Shown here: one piece after another, positions 6,390 through 13,530 of the stretch
Numbering within the stretch: the stretch's first letter is position 1
How the letters are laid out: every line of letters begins with the position of its first letter
NCBI GenBank assembly: GCA_900556705.1
Contig: USPT01000015.1
Location: 1-13,530, forward strand
From: an uncultured Collinsella sp.
GTDB lineage: Bacteria; Actinomycetota; Coriobacteriia; Coriobacteriales; Coriobacteriaceae
Length of the DNA stretch: 13,530 bases
Reading direction: 5' to 3'
The notes under the pieces: generated by a model
The model's database searches: none
What the model was told of the DNA's origin: nothing
Seen by the model: the letters and a program-made list of their open reading frames with translations, nothing else
Program-made: the position numbers and the translations under genes

Positions 6390-7216
6390 TGGCAAACGTT
6401 AAGAAGGCTCTTGCCAACAAGGGGTTTGTGGTCGGCGGCTGCATTTTCCTGGCGATTGCGCTGATCGCGCTCGTCGGTCCGCTGGTGTGGACGGTTAATC
6501 CCAATGCGCAGGAGATGGCGTTGCGACTTTCGGCACCTTCGCTCGCGCATCCCTTTGGCTGCGATGACTTTGGCCGCGACCTGCTTGCCCGCGTCATCGC
6601 GGGCGCGCGCGTGTCGCTTGGCGTTGGCATTGCCGTCACGCTCGCGACGAGTGCGCTCGGCTTGGTGATTGGCGCCTATGCGTGCTACAACGAGAGACTC
6701 GATCATATTCTCATGCGCATCTGCGACGGCCTTATGTCCATTCCGGGCGTGCTGCTGGCCATCGCGCTCATGGCGATGATGGGGGCGAGCGTGTGGAACG
6801 TCATCATCGCGCTCTCCATTGTCTATACGCCCAGCATGGCGCGCATCGTGCGCTCGCGTGCGATGGTGGTCAAGGAGGAGCCCTTTGTGGAAGCCCTTCG
6901 CGTGCAGGGTGCCTCGACCGCGCGCATCGTGTGGCTGCATATCGTGCCCAACGTTATGGCACCCTTCCTGGTGCAGGCGACCTTCGTCTTTGCCGAGGCC
7001 GTGCTCTCGGAGGCCGCCCTCTCGTTTCTGGGCCTGGGTATCAAGGCGCCCGACGCCAGCTGGGGAAACATCCTGCAGGCGGGCAAGAACGTGATGCGCA
7101 AAGCCCCGTGGATGATCTTCTTCCCGGCAGCGGCCATCATCGCGAGCGTGCTTTCGCTGAACCTTGCCGGCGACGGCCTGCGCGACGCCCTCGACCCCAA
7201 GACCAAGGAGGACTAG
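6386..7216 (+). CDS. Peptide ABC transporter permease (DppC/OppC-like)
   Basis: Second membrane subunit of the importer, 276 residues. After a first helix (about 13-36) it shows the DppC signature HPFGCDDFGRDLLARVIAGARVSL from residue 55, further membrane spans, an EAA loop (EEPFVEALRVQGASTARIVWLHIVPN, residues 164-189) and AALSFLGLGIKAPDASWG near 210-227, all typical. Two adjacent ATG codons at 6386 and 6389 overlap the TGA of the upstream gene; GGGG at about 6376-6379 can serve either. I chose 6386 (ATGA overlap), and the true start may be 6389. An in-frame ATG at 6374 exists but would add MGRC and has no ribosome site. The next gene begins three bases after the stop. Confidence 0.88.
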   Translation: MMANVKKALANKGFVVGGCIFLAIALIALVGPLVWTVNPNAQEMALRLSAPSLAHPFGCDDFGRDLLARVIAGARVSLGVGIAVTLATSALGLVIGAYACYNERLDHILMRICDGLMSIPGVLLAIALMAMMGASVWNVIIALSIVYTPSMARIVRSRAMVVKEEPFVEALRVQGASTARIVWLHIVPNVMAPFLVQATFVFAEAVLSEAALSFLGLGIKAPDASWGNILQAGKNVMRKAPWMIFFPAAAIIASVLSLNLAGDGLRDALDPKTKED

Positions 7217-7219
7217 CCC

Positions 7220-8204
<985 letters not shown>

Positions 8205-8218
<14 letters not shown>

Positions 8219-8990
8219 CGAAGCCCTGCTTAGGGTCTCACATCTGACTAAAACGTATCCCATGCCAGGCTCAGGTTTTAAGCGTCAGGCCTTTACCGCC
8301 GTGGACGATCTGTCGTTTGAAATCGCGCCGGGCGAGGTCTATGGCCTGGTTGGCGAATCCGGATCGGGCAAGTCGACGACTGGACGCTTGATCTGTGGTC
8401 TCGAGCGCGCGGATTCCGGCTCGATTGTCTATCGCGGGCACGACCTCGCCACGATGTCGGAGCGCGAACGCAAGCCGTTTCGCCGCGAGATCCAGCTGGT
8501 ATTCCAGGATAGCTCTACGGCTTTTGACCCGCGCAACCGTGTCGGCCGCATTTTGGAGGAGCCGCTGATTATCGTCGGCGTGCGCGATGCGGATGAGCGC
8601 CATGGGCGCGTGCTCTCGGCCCTGGCCTCGGTCGGTCTTCTGGCAGAGCATTATGACCGCTATCCGCATGACCTTTCGGGTGGACAGCGTCAGCGACTCA
8701 ATCTGGCACGGGCGCTTATTTGCGAGCCGCGCCTTGTGGTATGTGACGAGCCGGTCTCGGCGCTTGACGTGTCCGTTCAGGCCCAAGTGCTCAACTTGCT
8801 TCGCGACCTGCAGCGCACGACGGGTGTGGCGCTGCTGTTTATCACGCATGATATGCGTGTGGTTCGGCATATGTCCGACCGGATTGGTGTGCTCTACCAC
8901 GGTCGTCTTGTCGAGGAAGGCGCGGCCGAGGACGTGATCGCGCACCCGAGCGATCCGTATACGCAGGAGCTTATCGACGCCATTCCCTAG
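8205..8990 (+). CDS. Peptide ABC transporter ATP-binding protein (DppF/OppF-like), short form
   Basis: Second ATPase of the importer, 261 residues from ATG 8205, supported by GAAAGGGGAG just upstream. Walker A GESGSGKS (50-57), Q-loop Gln101 ([11 protein letters not shown]), signature LSGGQRQ (157-163), Walker B LVVCDEP (177-183) with Glu182, switch His215 (FITHDM). It ends right after [15 protein letters not shown], so it lacks the usual C-terminal extension of about 50-60 residues found in typical DppF/OppF and in its partner here. The core is complete and should hydrolyse ATP. The overlap with the previous gene (8205-8218) in another frame means tight coupling. It is the last transporter gene; the next ATG is 76 bases away. 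Confidence 0.9.
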
Positions 8991-9003
8991 AGGATGCTTC
9001 CTT

Positions 9004-9032
9004 TTGGGTATGGCGTGGGCTCGTTGTTTAAT
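9004..9032 (+). promoter_or_regulatory. Possible weak promoter before the second DCCP gene
   Basis: TTGGGT (9004-9009) and TTTAAT (9027-9032) are spaced by 17 bases; the -10 matches consensus at five of six positions, the -35 only at three. The 76-base gap is wider than others in the transporter operon and more A/T-rich near 9024-9045. Read-through from the transporter genes is equally possible. Confidence 0.25.
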
Positions 9033-9066
9033 TGTCGGTATATCGGTGCAAGAGAGGGGAACTACT

Positions 9067-10230
9067 ATGGCCGATATTGAGGAACAGCCGTTGCCGTCCA
9101 CGTTTGAGGAGTTCAACGAGCAACGCAAGGCGGCGTTTATTCGCGTCAAGGATTATAAACAGGCGGGTAATCGCCTGGTCGGCTTTTTGTGCAGCTATAC
9201 GCCGCTCGAGATTATCGATGCCGCGGGGGCCTCGAGCGTGGCGCTGTGCGGTACGTCCGACGAGGTGATTCCCGAGGCTGAGAAGGTGCTGCCGGCAAAT
9301 CTGTGTCCGCTCATCAAGTCGACGTACGGTTTTGCCTACTCGCAAAAGTGCCCGTTCACGTACTTTAGCGACATGATCATCGGCGAGACCACCTGCGACG
9401 GCAAGAAGAAGATGTACGAGCTACTAAACGAGCTCAAGCGCACGCACATTCTGCATCTTCCGCAGGGCCGCGACCGCGCCTACGAGCGCGAGGGCTGGTA
9501 CGAGGAGTGCCGCCTGCTCAAGGAGGAGCTCGAGGGCTTCTACGGCATCACGATTACCGACGATGATCTGCGCGCTGCCGTCCGTCGTCGCAACCGCTTG
9601 CGTGCAGTCCAGCTCGACATGTTTGCGCTGCAGGCCAACCAGCCGGCGGCCATGAACGGCGTCGACCTGATGAGTACCATGTTTGCCGGTACGTTTAGCT
9701 TTGATATCGAGGCCTATACGCAGCAGCTGGAGCAAAAGGTCGCCAAGCTGCGCGAGGCCTACGACGCGGGCGAGCGCCCGGTCGCGGCGGATGCCAAGCG
9801 CATTCTGATCACCGGCTGCCCGGTGGGCGGCGTAATCAACAAGATCGGTCGCACCATCGAGTCCAACGGCGGTGTGGTCGTGTGCATGGACGACTGCTCG
9901 GGCGAGCGTACGGCCGCCATGATGATCGACCCGGAGGCTCCTGACATCCTGCGCGCCATCGCCGACCGCTACCTGGATATCAACTGCTCGGTCATGACGC
10001 CCAACGACGGTCGTATGGAAAACACACTGGCCATGTGCGAGAAGTATCACGTCGATGGCGTAGTCGAAAACGTGCTCCAGGCCTGCCACACCTTTAACGT
10101 GGAGAGTGCGCGCATGCAGGAGGCTGTCGAGGGTGCGGGTATTCCGTATATGAAGATCGAGACCGACTACAGCAACGGCGACATGGGTCAGATTGAGACC
10201 CGCATCGCCGCCTTCATCGAAACCCTCTAG
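9067..10230 (+). CDS. yjiM: Double-cubane cluster protein-like anaerobic reductase (YjiM family, paralogue 2)
   Basis: A 387-residue cytoplasmic protein very close in layout to E. coli YjiM (about the same length): [49 protein letters not shown] then [49 protein letters not shown], and the C-terminal [21 protein letters not shown]. Cysteines 42, 61, 80, 95, 110, 251, 277, 307 and 340 are candidates for the iron-sulfur clusters. DCCP-type enzymes carry an [8Fe-9S] double cubane and accept electrons from an ATP-driven activator, which is encoded next. Start ATG 9067 is supported by GAGAGGGGAAC, the same 11 bases at the same spacing as before paralogue 1; an upstream in-frame TTG at 9004 has no such support. 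Substrate unknown. Resemblance to E. coli YjiM is recalled, not computed. Confidence 0.88.
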   Translation: MADIEEQPLPSTFEEFNEQRKAAFIRVKDYKQAGNRLVGFLCSYTPLEIIDAAGASSVALCGTSDEVIPEAEKVLPANLCPLIKSTYGFAYSQKCPFTYFSDMIIGETTCDGKKKMYELLNELKRTHILHLPQGRDRAYEREGWYEECRLLKEELEGFYGITITDDDLRAAVRRRNRLRAVQLDMFALQANQPAAMNGVDLMSTMFAGTFSFDIEAYTQQLEQKVAKLREAYDAGERPVAADAKRILITGCPVGGVINKIGRTIESNGGVVVCMDDCSGERTAAMMIDPEAPDILRAIADRYLDINCSVMTPNDGRMENTLAMCEKYHVDGVVENVLQACHTFNVESARMQEAVEGAGIPYMKIETDYSNGDMGQIETRIAAFIETL

Positions 10231-10234
10231 CTTC

Positions 10235-10323
10235 CTCAGGCACCGGATCTTGCCCCTCAAACCGTCGCTTGCGTACCCAAAGTACGCTGCGCTCCTCTTT
10301 CGGGGCAATCTCCGGCACCTGAG
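10235..10323. repeat. 89-base imperfect palindrome (REP/MITE-like or RNA hairpin)
   Basis: Arms pair in blocks: CTCAGG (10235-10240) with CCTGAG (10318-10323), CCGGA (10243-10247) with TCCGG (10311-10315), TTGCCCC (10250-10256) with GGGGCAA (10302-10308). In the middle a separate perfect hairpin, GCGTAC (10271-10276)/GTACGC (10282-10287), has a CCAAA loop. It starts four bases after the DCCP stop. It has no T-run, so it is not a standard terminator. The architecture fits a dispersed palindromic repeat or an mRNA-stability element between the reductase and activator genes. No second copy exists in this window. Confidence 0.6.
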
Positions 10324-10385
10324 AAACCTAGAGCTAAGGCGCCTGAACGCGCCGCTACCTTTGATATTTAGATTGGAAGAGAGCC

Positions 10386-11150
10386 ATGATAGGGATCGGG
10401 ACCGATATCGGGTCTACGGCGGCTAAGGCCGCTGTGGTCGACGGGGAGGGTTCGGTGGCGTGGACGTGCGTGCAACCAACCGGGTTCTCCTCGGTCGATG
10501 CTTCCGAGCGGCTGCGCGAGGCACTGGTAGCGGCCGGCTATGACGTGACAGCCGACGACGTTCGCGTGATCGCGACTGGCTACGGCCGTGTCGCCGTGCC
10601 CTATGCGCACAAGGTCGTGACTGAGATCACCTGTCACGGCGCCGGTGCCGTGCGCCTGTTTGGCAACCACGGCACCGTGATCGACGTGGGCGGTCAGGAC
10701 ACCAAGGTCATCCAACTTAAGGGTGGCCGCGTGGCCAAGTTTGCCATGAACGATAAGTGCGCCGCCGGCACGGGGCGCTTTTTGGAGATCATGGCCGACC
10801 GCCTAGGCATTTCCCAGCAGCAGATGGCCGACCTGGCGCGTTCCGGCGAGCCCACCAAGATATCCAGCATGTGCACGGTCTTTGCCGAAAGCGAGGTCAT
10901 CAGCCTGATCGGTCGCGGTGAGCCGCGCGAGAACATTGCTCGTGGCGTGATCGACAGCGTGGTCTCGCGCGTGGCGACCATGGCCGGGCAGGCTGCGGGC
11001 GCCCCGTACTACCTGACCGGTGGCCTCTGCGAGAACGCCTACGTGGTGGAGCGGTTGGGCGAGCTACTGGGGTCGCCGGTGACCACCTCGCCCCAGGCTC
11101 GCTTTGCCGGGGCGATCGGCGCGGCTGTCCGCGCGCGGGCGCTGGTTTAA
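10386..11150 (+). CDS. yjiL: ATP-dependent activator of DCCP/hydroxyacyl-CoA dehydratase type (YjiL/HgdC family)
   Basis: An ASKHA-fold ATPase of 254 residues, usual length for the family. As a homodimer it holds one [4Fe-4S] cluster between subunits and uses ATP hydrolysis to push an electron to a partner reductase. Motifs: phosphate loop DIGST (7-11), second phosphate loop DVGGQDTK (100-107), adenosine motif TGGLCEN (211-217), and the two cluster cysteines, NDKCAAGTGRFLE (Cys125) and SSMCTVFAESEV (Cys163), matching the ligand positions of HgdC (Cys127 and Cys166 in the Acidaminococcus protein, recalled). The partner is inferred to be the DCCP encoded just upstream, and possibly paralogue 1, since no other activator is visible. 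Start ATG 10386 has GGAAGAGAG upstream. A CoA-dehydratase activator is the alternative, disfavoured by the YjiM-like neighbour. Confidence 0.92.
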   Translation: MIGIGTDIGSTAAKAAVVDGEGSVAWTCVQPTGFSSVDASERLREALVAAGYDVTADDVRVIATGYGRVAVPYAHKVVTEITCHGAGAVRLFGNHGTVIDVGGQDTKVIQLKGGRVAKFAMNDKCAAGTGRFLEIMADRLGISQQQMADLARSGEPTKISSMCTVFAESEVISLIGRGEPRENIARGVIDSVVSRVATMAGQAAGAPYYLTGGLCENAYVVERLGELLGSPVTTSPQARFAGAIGAAVRARALV

Positions 11151-11162
11151 GGGGCCCTGTCG

Positions 11163-12380
11163 ATGCGCATCCTCAACATCTCGGCACAAAAACCAGATAG
11201 CACCGGCAGCGGCACCTACCTTGCCGCGCTTGTGCGCGAGCAGATCGAGACGGGGCATCGCGCCGCCGTGCTTTGCGGCGCGGCACCGGGTGATACCCAA
11301 GGCGAGCTGGACCGGCGTGCTGCCGTGTTTACCGTGCCGTTCGAGTCGCCCGAGCTGCCGTTTCCCATCTGCGGTATGTCCGATGTCATGCCCTATCCCT
11401 CCACACGCTATCGTGACCTGACGCCTTCGATGCTCAAGGCATTTGAGCGGGCATTTGCTGCTGCAATCGATCGGGCGGTGGCTGAGTTTCGGCCCGATCT
11501 GGTGCTTTGCCATCACCTGTATCTGGTGACCGCATTGGCGCGCGAGTGCGTCTGGGGCGTTCCGGTTGTTGCCGTGTGCCATTCGACCGACCTGCGCCAG
11601 CTTCGTTCGCATGCGCTCGAACGCGATCGCATCGTACGTGCGGTTCGGCGGCTCGATGCCGTCTTTGCGCTCCATGCTGAGCAGGCTGAGCAGATTGGCC
11701 TGGTGTGCGGCGTCGATGCCGATCGTATCCACGTGATTGGGACGGGCTACGACCATCGCGTCTTCTGCCGCGACGCAAGCGTGGCGAGGCAGCCGGGATC
11801 GCTTGTGTACGTGGGCAAGATTTGCTTTAAAAAGGGCGTCGAGTCGCTGGTTCGAGCCGTGTCATTGCCGATTGACGATGACGTTCGCCCATCTGGCTTG
11901 GTACTTGTGGGCGGCCGCGGGGACGATGCCGAGTACGCGCGTATCGAGCGTTTGGGCGCGGCCTCGGATGTGCCGGTGACGCTGGCGGGGCGCCTGGATA
12001 GCGATGAACTCGTGCGTGCCTACCGCAGTTCCGACGTCTTTGTGCTGCCTTCGTTTTACGAAGGCCTGCCGCTCGTGACGATCGAGGCCCTCGCGTGCGG
12101 CTGCAAAGTTGTGGCGACCGATTTGCCCGGCGTTCGTCCCTGGATGGAGGCGATGCTTCCCGGTGCTCCCGTGACGTGGGTGGCGTCGCCGCGTATGACG
12201 GATGTCGACACGCCCGTGGCGGCCGACCTTCCGCTGTTTGAGCGCGCGCTGGCAGATGCTATCGCGCAGGCGCTTGCGGCTCCGCCTTCGACGTTCGAGC
12301 CGTCGGCGGTCTCTTGGGAAGCGTGCCTGGGGCGTATACTTAAAGCCATTGATTTGTTGGAAGGGGGTTCGTATGGCTGA
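11163..12380 (+). CDS. GT-B glycosyltransferase, GT4-like, coupled to selD
   Basis: A soluble glycosyltransferase of 405 residues with two Rossmann-like halves. The N-terminal half opens MRILNISAQKPDSTGSGTYL, with the glycine-rich loop typical of GT4 enzymes, and contains CHSTDLRQL near 139-147. The C-terminal half has YVGKICFKKGVESLV (216-230), LVLVGGRGDD, and the nucleotide-sugar motif FYEGLPLVTIEALACG with Glu300 and Glu308 in the E-x7-E spacing. There is no signal peptide or membrane span. It begins 12 bases after the activator stop (AAGGGG ribosome site) and its TGA at 12378-12380 lies inside the start of selD, an 8-base overlap. Such coupling to selenophosphate synthetase is unusual and hints at a selenium-linked sugar product, but sugar donor and acceptor are unknown. 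An ordinary glycan or glycolipid role remains possible. Confidence 0.85.
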   Translation: MRILNISAQKPDSTGSGTYLAALVREQIETGHRAAVLCGAAPGDTQGELDRRAAVFTVPFESPELPFPICGMSDVMPYPSTRYRDLTPSMLKAFERAFAAAIDRAVAEFRPDLVLCHHLYLVTALARECVWGVPVVAVCHSTDLRQLRSHALERDRIVRAVRRLDAVFALHAEQAEQIGLVCGVDADRIHVIGTGYDHRVFCRDASVARQPGSLVYVGKICFKKGVESLVRAVSLPIDDDVRPSGLVLVGGRGDDAEYARIERLGAASDVPVTLAGRLDSDELVRAYRSSDVFVLPSFYEGLPLVTIEALACGCKVVATDLPGVRPWMEAMLPGAPVTWVASPRMTDVDTPVAADLPLFERALADAIAQALAAPPSTFEPSAVSWEACLGRILKAIDLLEGGSYG

Positions 12381-13422
12381 CGATCAGATTAAGCTCACGT
12401 CTATGACTGCCGCGAGCGGTTGAGCCGCTAAGCTGGCTCCCGGAGCCCTCGCCCAGGTCCTGGGCGACTTGCCCAATGTGCATAACGACAACCTGCTCGT
12501 GGGGTTCGATACCTCCGACGATGCGAGCGTCTTTCGCGTAGGGGAGAACCTGGGGCTCGTGCAGTCCATCGACTTCTTTCCGCCGATGGTCGACGACCCG
12601 TTTCTGTTTGGCCAGATTGCCGCGGCAAACTCACTGTCGGACATCTACGCCATGGGCGGGCGGCCGAGCCATGCCATGAACTTGCTGTGCATCCCGAGCT
12701 GTCTGGGCGTTGAGGTTGCCGGTCAGATTCTGGCGGGCGGCGCCGACAAGTGCGTCGAGGCGGGTTGCTCCATCGCGGGCGGCCACACCATCAACGACGA
12801 CGAGCCCAAGTACGGCTTGTCTGTGAGCGGCTTTGTCGCGCTCGACCGCATGCTCGCCAACAGCGGCGCGTGCGTAGGCGATGTCCTGCTACTGACTAAG
12901 GCGATCGGCTCGGGCATCATCACCACGGCCATTAAGGGCGAGCTCGTCGAGCAGGACGAGGCCGCAGCCATGTTTGACTCGATGCGCACCCTCAACGAGG
13001 CCCCGATTCGCCTGGCCGAGGGACTCGAGCTTCACGGCTGCACCGACATCACGGGCTTTGGCCTGATCGGGCATGCGTGCGAGATGGCCGAGGGCTCGGG
13101 CGTGCAGATTGAACTTGCGTCGGGGGCGGTGCCGCTCTTTGACCAGGTGCTCGACATGGCGCGTCTGGGCATTATCCCCGCGGGCTCCTACCGCAACCAG
13201 GACTTTTTTGGCCCGCGCGTGACGGCTGACGATGACCTGGAGCCGGGCATGTTGGATGCGCTGTACGATCCGCAGACTTCGGGTGGTTTGCTTATCGCGG
13301 CACCTGCTGCCGATGTGGATGAGCTTGCGCGCCGACTGCATGCCGAGGGGCGCATCGCGGCCGTTGTCGGGCGCGTGTGCGAGGCGGAGCTGGGCGGTCC
13401 TGCCGTCCGCGTTGTCCGTTAA
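12373..13422 (+). CDS. selD: Selenide, water dikinase SelD, selenocysteine-containing
   Basis: Makes selenophosphate from selenide and ATP, the selenium donor for selenocysteine and other selenium pathways. The full gene runs from ATG 12373, with GGAAGGGGG just upstream, to TAA 13422: 349 residues including selenocysteine at codon 17, encoded by an in-frame TGA at 12421-12423. The context IKLTSMTAASG-U-AAK places Sec17 and Lys20 exactly where E. coli SelD has catalytic Cys17 and Lys20. Downstream are the normal SelD signatures: SIDFFPPMVDDPFLFGQIAA, NSLSDIYAMGGRPSHAMN, AGGHTINDDEPKYGLSVSG, TDITGFGLIGHACEMA and DPQTSGGLLIA. A start at TTG 12469 would lose the catalytic region and is rejected. 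Its product is needed for its own synthesis. It overlaps the glycosyltransferase gene by 8 bases and is followed 57 bases later by yedF. Confidence 0.95.
12421..12423 (+). other. UGA selenocysteine codon (Sec17 of SelD)
   Basis: In-frame TGA as codon 17 of selD, flanked on both sides by one continuous SelD reading frame. It replaces the catalytic cysteine codon, the classic site of selenocysteine in many bacterial SelD proteins. The host must therefore encode SelA, SelB and tRNA-Sec, none of which is in this window. Confidence 0.93.
12435..12467 (+). promoter_or_regulatory. Candidate bacterial SECIS element in selD
   Basis: Two tandem hairpins follow the UGA. The first is GGCTC (12435-12439)/GAGCC (12443-12447) with loop CCG, about 17 bases past the UGA. 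The second is an 8-bp perfect stem, TCGCCCAG (12449-12456)/CTGGGCGA (12460-12467), with loop GTC; its apex AGGTC resembles the SelB-contacting loop of the E. coli fdhF SECIS (AGGUCU, recalled) and has the expected G at the loop start, but lies about 34 bases past the UGA, at the far end of the usual range. Either may bind SelB; the second has the better loop. Confidence 0.6.
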
Positions 13423-13479
13423 CGACACGTTTATTGAGTTATGTACCGTTCTAAAACGATTTATTCGAAAGGAAAAACT
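13423..13479. other. A/T-rich spacer between selD and yedF
   Basis: A 57-base gap, the most A/T-rich in this part of the window. I see no clear -35/-10 pair and only a tiny CGTT/AACG repeat. GAAAGGA at about 13467-13472 is the yedF ribosome site. Co-transcription with selD is the simplest reading. Confidence 0.35.
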
Positions 13480-13530
13480 ATGTCTACCAAGATTGAAGTC
13501 AATGCCATGGGCGATGCCTGCCCGCTGCCC
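13480..13530 (+). CDS. yedF: YedF/TusA-like selenium metabolism protein (3' truncated by window)
   Basis: Only the first 17 residues are present: MSTKIEVNAMGDACPLP. The short beta-strand followed by G-D-A-CPLP is the N-terminal CPxP motif of the TusA/SirA/YedF fold, whose cysteine carries sulfur or, in the selenium-linked YedF group, probably selenium. The ATG follows GAAAGGA with good spacing. Being directly after selD favours the YedF group, which is commonly found beside selD, over the tRNA-thiolation protein TusA. The truncated length prevents checking for the second C-terminal domain that would separate them. Confidence 0.8.
   Translation, partial: MSTKIEVNAMGDACPLP

Noticed and set aside
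9067..11150. Benzoyl-CoA reductase components
   Set aside because: That system has four distinct subunits (BcrABCD); only one reductase-type subunit and one small activator are adjacent here.
11163..12380. Calling the glycosyltransferase a SenB selenosugar synthase
   Set aside because: It has standard GT4 motifs and a different length, and no SenA-type gene is present; only the selD coupling hints at selenium, so it is kept as a hypothesis.
12421..12423. TGA as a nonsense mutation making selD a pseudogene
   Set aside because: It sits exactly at the known Cys/Sec catalytic position, the rest of the frame is intact, hairpins follow, and a selenium gene is next door.
12469..13422. SelD starting at TTG 12469
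   Set aside because: It would omit the catalytic Sec17/Lys20 region; the frame continues upstream through TGA to an ATG with a good ribosome site.

Overview
The window is 13.5 kb of high-GC bacterial DNA. All genes lie on the + strand, packed tightly, and the sequence is not plasmid- or phage-like. The strictly anaerobic enzyme families, the selenocysteine machinery, a Tat-type lipoprotein signal and the codon use suggest an anaerobic actinobacterium of the Coriobacteriia, most like Collinsella. That taxonomic call is an inference; no rRNA or marker search was possible.

Layout. (1) 1-1838: the end of a molybdate/tungstate ABC transporter, a 5'-truncated ModB permease followed by the ModC ATPase. 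(2) 1839-2267: a 429-base region with no large gene. It holds a likely extended -10 promoter overlapping an 11-base inverted repeat, a 22-codon leader ORF with a near-perfect Shine-Dalgarno, and several hairpins leading to the next gene. (3) 2268-3551: a first BcrC/BadD/HgdB-family reductase resembling the double-cubane cluster proteins (DCCP, the E. coli YjiM family). (4) 3737-8990: a complete Dpp/Opp-type peptide ABC transporter (Tat-lipoprotein binding protein, two permeases, two ATPases). Strong hairpins lie before and after the binding-protein gene. (5) 9067-11150: a second DCCP paralogue and its ASKHA-family ATP-dependent activator (YjiL family), separated by an 89-base imperfect palindrome. 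(6) 11163-13530: a GT-B glycosyltransferase that overlaps selD by 8 bases, then selD, whose catalytic residue 17 is encoded by an in-frame UGA (selenocysteine), then the start of a YedF/TusA-like selenium protein that runs off the end.

How the parts may work together. DCCP enzymes receive very low-potential electrons from an activator that hydrolyses ATP. Here two DCCP genes bracket a peptide importer, and only one activator gene is visible, so it may serve both. The activator, glycosyltransferase and selD genes are spaced or overlapped like one translationally coupled unit, with yedF close behind. This links an ATP-driven iron-sulfur reductase to selenophosphate supply. A reasonable but unproven reading is a locus that imports a small peptide-like or organo-S/Se compound, reduces it, and handles selenium. 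The molybdate transporter upstream fits a cell that makes Mo/W selenoenzymes, but it is probably a separate transcription unit.

The most solid unusual item is the selenocysteine-containing SelD, because ordinary gene calling would truncate it. The most interesting open questions are the function of the paired DCCP/transporter locus, the role of the glycosyltransferase beside selD, and the structured leader before the first DCCP gene.
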